A DNA stretch of 10,071 nucleotides from Pseudomonadota bacterium (GTDB lineage: Bacteria; Myxococcota; Myxococcia; Myxococcales; Vulgatibacteraceae): NCBI GenBank assembly GCA_023436385.1, contig JAEZJH010000605.1, positions 1 through 10,071 of the forward strand. Reading direction: 5' to 3'. This document shows, in pieces, positions 7,501 through 10,071 of the stretch. The first letter of the stretch is position 1; each line of letters opens with the position of its first letter. The notes under the pieces are model-generated. The model was not told the DNA's origin and ran no database searches. It saw only the letters and a list, made by a program, of their open reading frames with translations. Both the position numbers and the translations under genes were made by a program.

Positions 7501-7614
7501 GAAGTGGGCGTGGAGCTGGAGCCGATACACCGCCGACGGCGGCCGCTCGCGGGCGATCCGGTCGGCGGCCCGGGAGAAGATCTCGCGAGCGAGGTCCTGC
7601 GGGGGGGCGGTCAC
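4579..7614 (-). CDS. treY: Malto-oligosyltrehalose synthase (TreY, GH13)
   Basis: A 1011-residue cytoplasmic enzyme that converts the reducing-end alpha-1,4 bond of maltodextrins to an alpha,alpha-1,1 bond, making maltooligosyltrehalose. Family marks in order: YRLQLHAHFTFDDA (30-43), LGVSHLYSSPYLQA (53-66), STHGYDVVDH (70-79), DFVPNHMGIG (109-118), GLRIDHPDGL (353-362; D357 the nucleophile), VVEKIL (431-436; E433 the likely acid/base), GTTGYEFLNEVNGL (450-463), GPVTAKGVEDTAFYRY (618-633) and ATATHDTKRGEDLRAR (673-688; D678 the third catalytic acid). It is longer than the roughly 700-800-residue characterised enzymes; about 45 extra residues lie between D357 and E433. The start is GTG at 7614, close to where homologues begin, although no Shine-Dalgarno is seen and I found no convincing promoter in the 135-base gap to HU. 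malQ follows on the same strand; treZ is not present. Confidence 0.95.
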   Translation of the reverse strand: MTAPPQDLAREIFSRAADRIARERPPSAVYRLQLHAHFTFDDAARVVPYLARLGVSHLYSSPYLQAAPGSTHGYDVVDHGRISRELGGEEALDRLVATLAAHGMGHVLDFVPNHMGIGPANPYWEDVLENGPSSVHARRFDVDWRPVKDELENKVLLPILGDQYGAVLEAGELRLVLQNGSFTVRYYEHRLPINPRQYARVLRHRLPALEDRLGKDDQRLQELLSIATACDNLPHRTDVEPAKVEERHREKEIIKRRLAALMEASAEIRDFLEENVRDFNGRPGDPRSFDLLDGLLDAHAYRVAHWRVAGEEINYRRFFDINELAAIRMEDPGVFADAHRLVLRRFGEGKLQGLRIDHPDGLYAPKEYFRRLQEGAFLAVCRDTWSRLAAEGRADGDVRRWETALEPELRDRYARATAGPGSPLARPLYLVVEKILGRGEIVPEDWAVQGTTGYEFLNEVNGLLVERSAEKALDEIYLRFTGAGLDYHEGVYTAKKLILATSMSSEVEMLAHQLNRLSEANRRTRDFTLGSLRQAIVEYIAAFPVYRTYVDGTSPADERDRRYIEQAVARARARNPTTPASIYLFLRDILLGRPDPNLDEFQRPARVHFVMRLQQLTGPVTAKGVEDTAFYRYHRLLSLNEVGGDPAHFGTAPAEFHQANAARLARHPGTFLATATHDTKRGEDLRARVDVLSELPAEWKRALSRLSKAARPYRTAVAEERVAPDRNEEYLLFQTLAGFWPDREVAPEEHAVLAARVEAFALKAAKEAKVHTSWTNPDPAWEEAIAAFVRGALRDPTFLAELAALVRRIAPAGRVNSLAQTVLKVVSPGVPDVYQGSELWDHALVDPDNRRPVDFAAREATLERLVERATAGSPAELARELWGAAEDGRVKLYVLARALRLRQDDPGLFLSGDYVPLAPSGPRAGHVVALSRRRGFRQAIAVVPRLVANLLDEPEPWEGTHLLLPAGSGRTAWRDVFTGAIHHPAAHRGEQALPLSALFRDLPVALLEPAS

Positions 7615-7696
7615 GGGCCAGGGGAGGGTAAGGCGCGCGGGAGACAGGCGCAGGGCCCCTGGAGGGCCGGGCCGGCGGCCGGCCGATCAAACGCAA

Positions 7697-7724
7697 CGAG
7701 CCCCGACCTGGCGGCCGGGGCTCG
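7697..7724 (-). terminator. Intrinsic terminator of the HU-family gene
   Basis: A perfect 9-base-pair stem, CGAGCCCCG (7697-7705) with CGGGGCTCG (7716-7724), has a 10-base loop and lies 25 bases after the HU stop codon. Reading on the minus strand the stem is followed by TTGCGTTTGAT, a T-rich stretch that stands out in this GC-rich DNA. It should separate HU from treY. A second short GC hairpin (GGCCGG 7670-7675 with CCGGCC 7679-7684) lies just beyond in the same gap. Confidence 0.75.
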
Positions 7725-7749
7725 CGGAACCGACACGGCGAAGGTGCGA

Positions 7750-8097
7750 CTACTCCTTGGCCTTCTTGGGGGCGCGGGCCTTGGCCACCGCCTCCTTCCA
7801 CGGCTTGGCCGGGCGGAACTTGATCACGTTCTGCGCCGGCTTCGCGGCGATGGTGATCTCCTCGCCGGTGGCGGGGTTCCGGCCCTGGCGCTTCGGGCGG
7901 GCCGGCTTGGTGTGCCGCCGGAAGACGCCGAAGTTCTTCAGGTTGACCTTGCCGCCCGTGCGAACCTCCTCGGCGATCGCCTCGAGGAAGCTGTTCACAA
8001 CGGCCTGCGCCTGCTTCTTGCTGACCTCGATCTTGGCCTTCTGGGCCTTCTCCACGGCGTGCTGGATGAGCTTCGTCGTCGTCAGGCTGGTCGCCAT
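7750..8097 (-). CDS. HU/IHF-family nucleoid DNA-binding protein with basic C-terminal tail
   Basis: A 115-residue protein that bends and compacts DNA as a dimer. The N-terminal helical part (1-48) is followed by VNLKNFGVF (51-59), the HU/IHF family signature, then the beta-arm containing RQGRNPATGEEITI (70-83), where P75 is the residue expected to intercalate between base pairs, and IKFRPAKPWKEAV (92-104). HU proteins usually end near here (about 90-95 residues); this one has a short N-terminal extension and a Lys/Ala-rich tail (KARAPKKAKE) that may add DNA affinity. The ATG at 8097 is chosen because AAGGAG (8103-8108) stands five bases upstream and the family N-terminus starts here; the frame stays open to 8367 but codes for nothing recognisable. 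It is flanked by its own terminator and a divergent gene, so it is probably monocistronic. Whether it is HU or an IHF subunit cannot be settled by eye. Confidence 0.95.
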   Translation of the reverse strand: MATSLTTTKLIQHAVEKAQKAKIEVSKKQAQAVVNSFLEAIAEEVRTGGKVNLKNFGVFRRHTKPARPKRQGRNPATGEEITIAAKPAQNVIKFRPAKPWKEAVAKARAPKKAKE

Positions 8098-8116
8098 CGT
8101 CGCTCCTTGCTCGGCC

Positions 8117-8132
8117 GGCGGGAATTCCCGCC
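8117..8132. repeat. Perfect 16-base palindrome in the HU leader
   Basis: GGCGGGAATTCCCGCC is a loop-free perfect palindrome located eight bases upstream of the HU Shine-Dalgarno sequence and downstream of the proposed HU promoter. Its place suggests an operator or a roadblock site for a dimeric repressor. Confidence 0.45.
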
Positions 8133-8205
8133 CGCAACTCTTCGGTCCTGTGGGTTCACCCCCGTGCGGACGCGAGGCACGCGTCGCACCCGAAAGCAAC
8201 TCGAA

Positions 8206-8234
8206 CTTGTAGCGCAAAACGCTCGGGATTTGAA
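8206..8234 (-). promoter_or_regulatory. Candidate sigma70-like promoter for the HU gene
   Basis: On the minus strand TTCAAA (8229-8234) and TACAAG (8206-8211) are 17 bases apart and each matches four of six consensus positions. This is the most AT-rich patch in the divergent region. A start near 8199 would give a leader of about 100 bases containing the 16-base palindrome. Confidence 0.4.
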
Positions 8235-8329
8235 AGGGGCAAATTGACGGACGCGGTGGGGGACAGGCTTTCCGGCGGGCGGGGGCGGCGCCGGCTTTCA
8301 TTTCGTCGCCGGGCGGCCTCCTGGGACGG

Positions 8330-8358
8330 TGGACGCCGGACGGCGGGGGCGATACACC
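8330..8358 (+). promoter_or_regulatory. Weak candidate promoter for the M20 peptidase gene
   Basis: TGGACG (8330-8335) and TACACC (8353-8358) are 17 bases apart, which would place transcription start about 17 bases before the gene. A TTGACG at 8244-8249 is a better -35 box but lacks a good -10 partner. Either assignment is tentative. Confidence 0.2.
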
Positions 8359-8369
8359 TTCCGCCACCC

Positions 8370-8375
8370 AGGAGG
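8370..8375 (+). promoter_or_regulatory. Strong Shine-Dalgarno sequence of the M20 peptidase
   Basis: AGGAGG stands six bases ahead of ATG 8382, a near-ideal match that fixes the start codon although the frame is open from 8244. Confidence 0.8.
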
Positions 8376-8381
8376 AACCCG

Positions 8382-9791
8382 ATGAACGACCGAGTGAAGA
8401 AGGCCCTGGCCCGCTACGAGGCGACCCGCCAGGAACACGTGGAAGACCTGAAGAACCTGGTGCGGATCCCCAGCTGCTCCTTCACCACTTGGGAGGAGTT
8501 CTCCCCGGAGAAGATGCGGAATTCGGCCCTGGCGGTGAAGGAACTCCTGGAGAAGCGCGGTTTCACCGGCTGCCGGCTCCTCGAGGTGGAGGGCGCCTTC
8601 CCCTATGTCTACGGCGAGGCCAAGTCGGCCGATCCCGCCGCCCCCACCATCCTCCTCTACGCCCACCACGACGTGCAGCCGCCCGGCGACCCGGAGAAGT
8701 GGAAGAGCGGCGCCTTCGAGCCGACCGAGCGGAACGGCCGGCTCTACGGCCGCGGGACCGCCGACGACAAGGCCGGCATCGTCCTCCACAGCGGCGCCTG
8801 TGACGCCTGGGTCCACGGCGCCGGCGGCCTGCCGCTGAACCTCAAGGTGCTGATCGAGGGCGAGGAGGAGATCGGCTCCGAGCACCTCTCCACCCTCCTG
8901 AAGACGCACCGGGAGTTGCTCGGGGCCGACGCCATCGTCCTCACCGACACCGGCAACTTCGACACCGGCCTGCCCACCATCACCACCTCGCTCCGCGGCC
9001 TGGTGGTGGTCGACGTCGAGGTCTCCGGCCTGAAGAGCCCGCTCCACTCCGGGATGTGGGGCGGCCCGGTGCCCGACCCGACCCTGGCGCTGATCAAGGG
9101 CCTCGCCTCGCTGGTGGACGAGCAGGGCAACTGCACCATCCCCGGGATCGCGGAGAAGGTGCGGCCGCTCAACGCCGCCGAGCGGGAGAGCATCGACTCC
9201 CTGCCCACCTCCCGGGAGCTGTTCCGGGAGCAGGCGGGGATGCTCCCCGGCGTGGAGATCCTCGGCGACCGGAACCCCTGGGAGACCAACTGGCGGCAGC
9301 CGTCGCTCTCGGTGAACGCCTTCCAGGCCTCGAGCCGGAAGGACGCCCGGAACGTGCTCAACGCCTCGGCTTACGCCCGGGTCGGCCTCCGGATCGTCCC
9401 CGACCTCGACGCCAAGGAGGTCCTCGAGAAGCTCACCGCCGCGATCAAGGCCGCGGTGCCCTGGGGCATGCACGTCGAGGTGCACCCGCACTCGGCGGGC
9501 CAGTGGTGGTACACGGACCCGACGCACCCGGCGTTCGCCGCGGCGATGAGGGCGCTCGAGTCCGGCTACGGCAAGAAGGCGGTGGCCACCGGCACCGGCG
9601 GCTCGATCGGCTTTGTCGAGCCCTTCTCCAAGGAGCTGGGCGGCGTGCCGGCGCTCCTCATCGGCGTCGAGGATCCGCTGACCAACGCCCACTCCGAGAA
9701 CGAGAGCGTCGATCTCTCCGATCTCGACAAGGGCATCCGCGCGCAGATCCACCTGTACGCCGAGCTGGCGGACACCCTCCGGAAGCGGTAG
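8382..9791 (+). CDS. M20-family metallopeptidase (di-zinc dipeptidase / CNDP-like)
   Basis: A 469-residue protein, typical of M20 dipeptidases, which hydrolyse dipeptides or related amide bonds with two metal ions. Expected ligands and catalytic residues are visible: H95 and D97 in YAHHDVQP, D128 in YGRGTADDKAG (bridging ligand), E162 (general base) and E163 in EGEEEIGS, D189 in VLTDT and H437 in AHSENE. H222 in PLHSGMWGG belongs to the lid/dimerisation domain, roughly residues 205-325, that interrupts the catalytic domain. No signal peptide is seen, so it is likely cytoplasmic. It resembles the group annotated as Cys-Gly or Xaa-His dipeptidases and its exact substrate is open; members of M20 also include succinyl-diaminopimelate desuccinylase and acetylornithine deacetylase, but the long central insert and AHHDVQPPGDPEKW favour dipeptidase. 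A lipoprotein gene overlaps its stop codon. The divergent neighbour is HU. Confidence 0.94.
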   Translation: MNDRVKKALARYEATRQEHVEDLKNLVRIPSCSFTTWEEFSPEKMRNSALAVKELLEKRGFTGCRLLEVEGAFPYVYGEAKSADPAAPTILLYAHHDVQPPGDPEKWKSGAFEPTERNGRLYGRGTADDKAGIVLHSGACDAWVHGAGGLPLNLKVLIEGEEEIGSEHLSTLLKTHRELLGADAIVLTDTGNFDTGLPTITTSLRGLVVVDVEVSGLKSPLHSGMWGGPVPDPTLALIKGLASLVDEQGNCTIPGIAEKVRPLNAAERESIDSLPTSRELFREQAGMLPGVEILGDRNPWETNWRQPSLSVNAFQASSRKDARNVLNASAYARVGLRIVPDLDAKEVLEKLTAAIKAAVPWGMHVEVHPHSAGQWWYTDPTHPAFAAAMRALESGYGKKAVATGTGGSIGFVEPFSKELGGVPALLIGVEDPLTNAHSENESVDLSDLDKGIRAQIHLYAELADTLRKR

Positions 9792-10071
9792 TGGCCCTCG
9801 CCCTCCCACCTCGTCTTCGCTCCGGTGCGCCGGGGGCGGCGCGAGGTGGGGGTGCGCGCCGGCAGCGCCGGACCGGGCTCTTGCTCGGGTTGGCCGCCCT
9901 CCTCTGCGCCTGCGGGGGAGGGGCGGACCCGTCGCCCGGCCCGGAGCCCGCGGGGCTGTCGCCGGCGGTGCCCCTGCCCCCGGACCCCCAGGGCGAGGCG
10001 GCGGGACTCCTCGACTTCGGACGGGTGGAGGTCGGGCGAAACGCCGTCTCCATTGTCTACCTCGCCAACAC
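9791..10071 (+). CDS. Lipoprotein with ASH/choice-of-anchor-D-like domain, N-terminal part (3' truncated by window edge)
   Basis: A frame open to the window end gives 93 residues plus two bases. It begins at GTG 9791, sharing the G of the peptidase's TAG stop, with GGAAG at 9781-9785 as a possible ribosome site, so translational coupling is likely. The N-terminus has a basic stretch (RRQRR, 23-27), a hydrophobic core GLLLGLAALLCAC (29-41) and a probable lipobox ending at C41 (C39 is less likely), then a glycine/proline-rich linker (42-66). This is the layout of an exported lipoprotein. Residues 73-93 contain LLDFGRVEVGRNAVSIVYLA, the opening strands of ASH/HYDIN-like or 'choice-of-anchor D' Ig-fold domains ('DFGxVxVGxxxxxxVxLxN'). 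Such domains are common in secreted and surface proteins of Myxococcota and Bacteroidota. Full length, further domains and function are unknown. The N-terminal 20 residues are unusually long for a signal peptide, so an alternative start remains possible. Confidence 0.68.
   Translation, partial: MALALPPRLRSGAPGAARGGGARRQRRTGLLLGLAALLCACGGGADPSPGPEPAGLSPAVPLPPDPQGEAAGLLDFGRVEVGRNAVSIVYLAN

Noticed and set aside
4445..8137. A giant protein made by extending malQ upstream without a stop codon
   Set aside because: The frame stays open only because of base composition; the GTG at 4444 has a strong ribosome site and starts at the conserved MalQ N-terminus, and the extension overlaps treY in another frame.
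4552..8247. Very long plus-strand open frame (1231 codons) antisense to treY and HU
   Set aside because: It mirrors the codon bias of treY and HU on the other strand, has a Gly/Val/Glu/Arg-rich composition with no recognisable domain, and both minus-strand genes are unmistakable.
8098..8367. N-terminal extension of the HU-family gene to an ATG at 8367
   Set aside because: The extension overlaps the divergent promoter region, is not HU-like, and the ATG at 8097 has AAGGAG at ideal spacing.
8298..9809. Minus-strand open frame antisense to the M20 peptidase
   Set aside because: No domain, low-complexity composition; the plus-strand frame has every M20 metal ligand and a strong ribosome site.
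1..10071. Defence system, CRISPR array, toxin-antitoxin pair, prophage or insertion sequence
   Set aside because: No spaced direct repeats, transposase or integrase motifs, terminal inverted repeats, nuclease, reverse transcriptase or antitoxin motifs were found. The palindromes present are single short dyads.

Overview
The window is very GC-rich (strongly GC-biased third codon positions, few stop codons in any frame) and free-living in character: no tRNA, rRNA, CRISPR array, transposase, integrase or phage gene is visible. The mix of a LuxR-type one-component regulator with a large sensory half, an HU-like protein with a basic tail, a TreY/MalQ alpha-glucan pair and a lipoprotein carrying a 'DFGxVxVG' type Ig-like domain would suit Myxococcota or a related high-GC Gram-negative lineage. 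That placement is an inference from gene style and is weak.

Layout. Bases 1-639 (+) hold the C-terminal half of a MATE-family efflux transporter cut by the window edge. Bases 729-1916 (+) encode a 395-residue soluble LuxR-family regulator with an unassigned N-terminal sensory region. Bases 1917-2171 are a gene-free stretch rich in inverted repeats, beginning inside a long hairpin that encloses the regulator's stop codon. Bases 2172-2882 (+) encode a five-helix membrane protein with a DUF1648-like and a DUF5808-like segment. It converges, with 5 bases between stop codons, on malQ (2888-4444, minus), which lies downstream of treY (4579-7614, minus). An HU-family gene (7750-8097, minus) with its own intrinsic terminator lies upstream of treY. 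The 284-base region 8098-8381 separates HU from the divergent M20 metallopeptidase (8382-9791, +). A partial lipoprotein gene (9791 to the window end, +) begins with a GTG that overlaps the peptidase stop codon.

How the genes fit together. TreY (isomerises the reducing end of maltodextrin into a trehalose unit) and MalQ (disproportionates maltodextrins) belong to alpha-glucan/trehalose metabolism and are probably co-transcribed. The usual partner TreZ, which releases trehalose, is not in the window. The peptidase and the lipoprotein look translationally coupled. The MATE pump, the LuxR regulator and the DUF1648/DUF5808 protein have no evident shared pathway. I see mainly ordinary chromosomal housekeeping and accessory genes. 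The least understood items are the sensory half of the regulator, the DUF1648/DUF5808 protein, the truncated lipoprotein and several perfect palindromes beside genes. I find no convincing evidence of a new multi-gene system.
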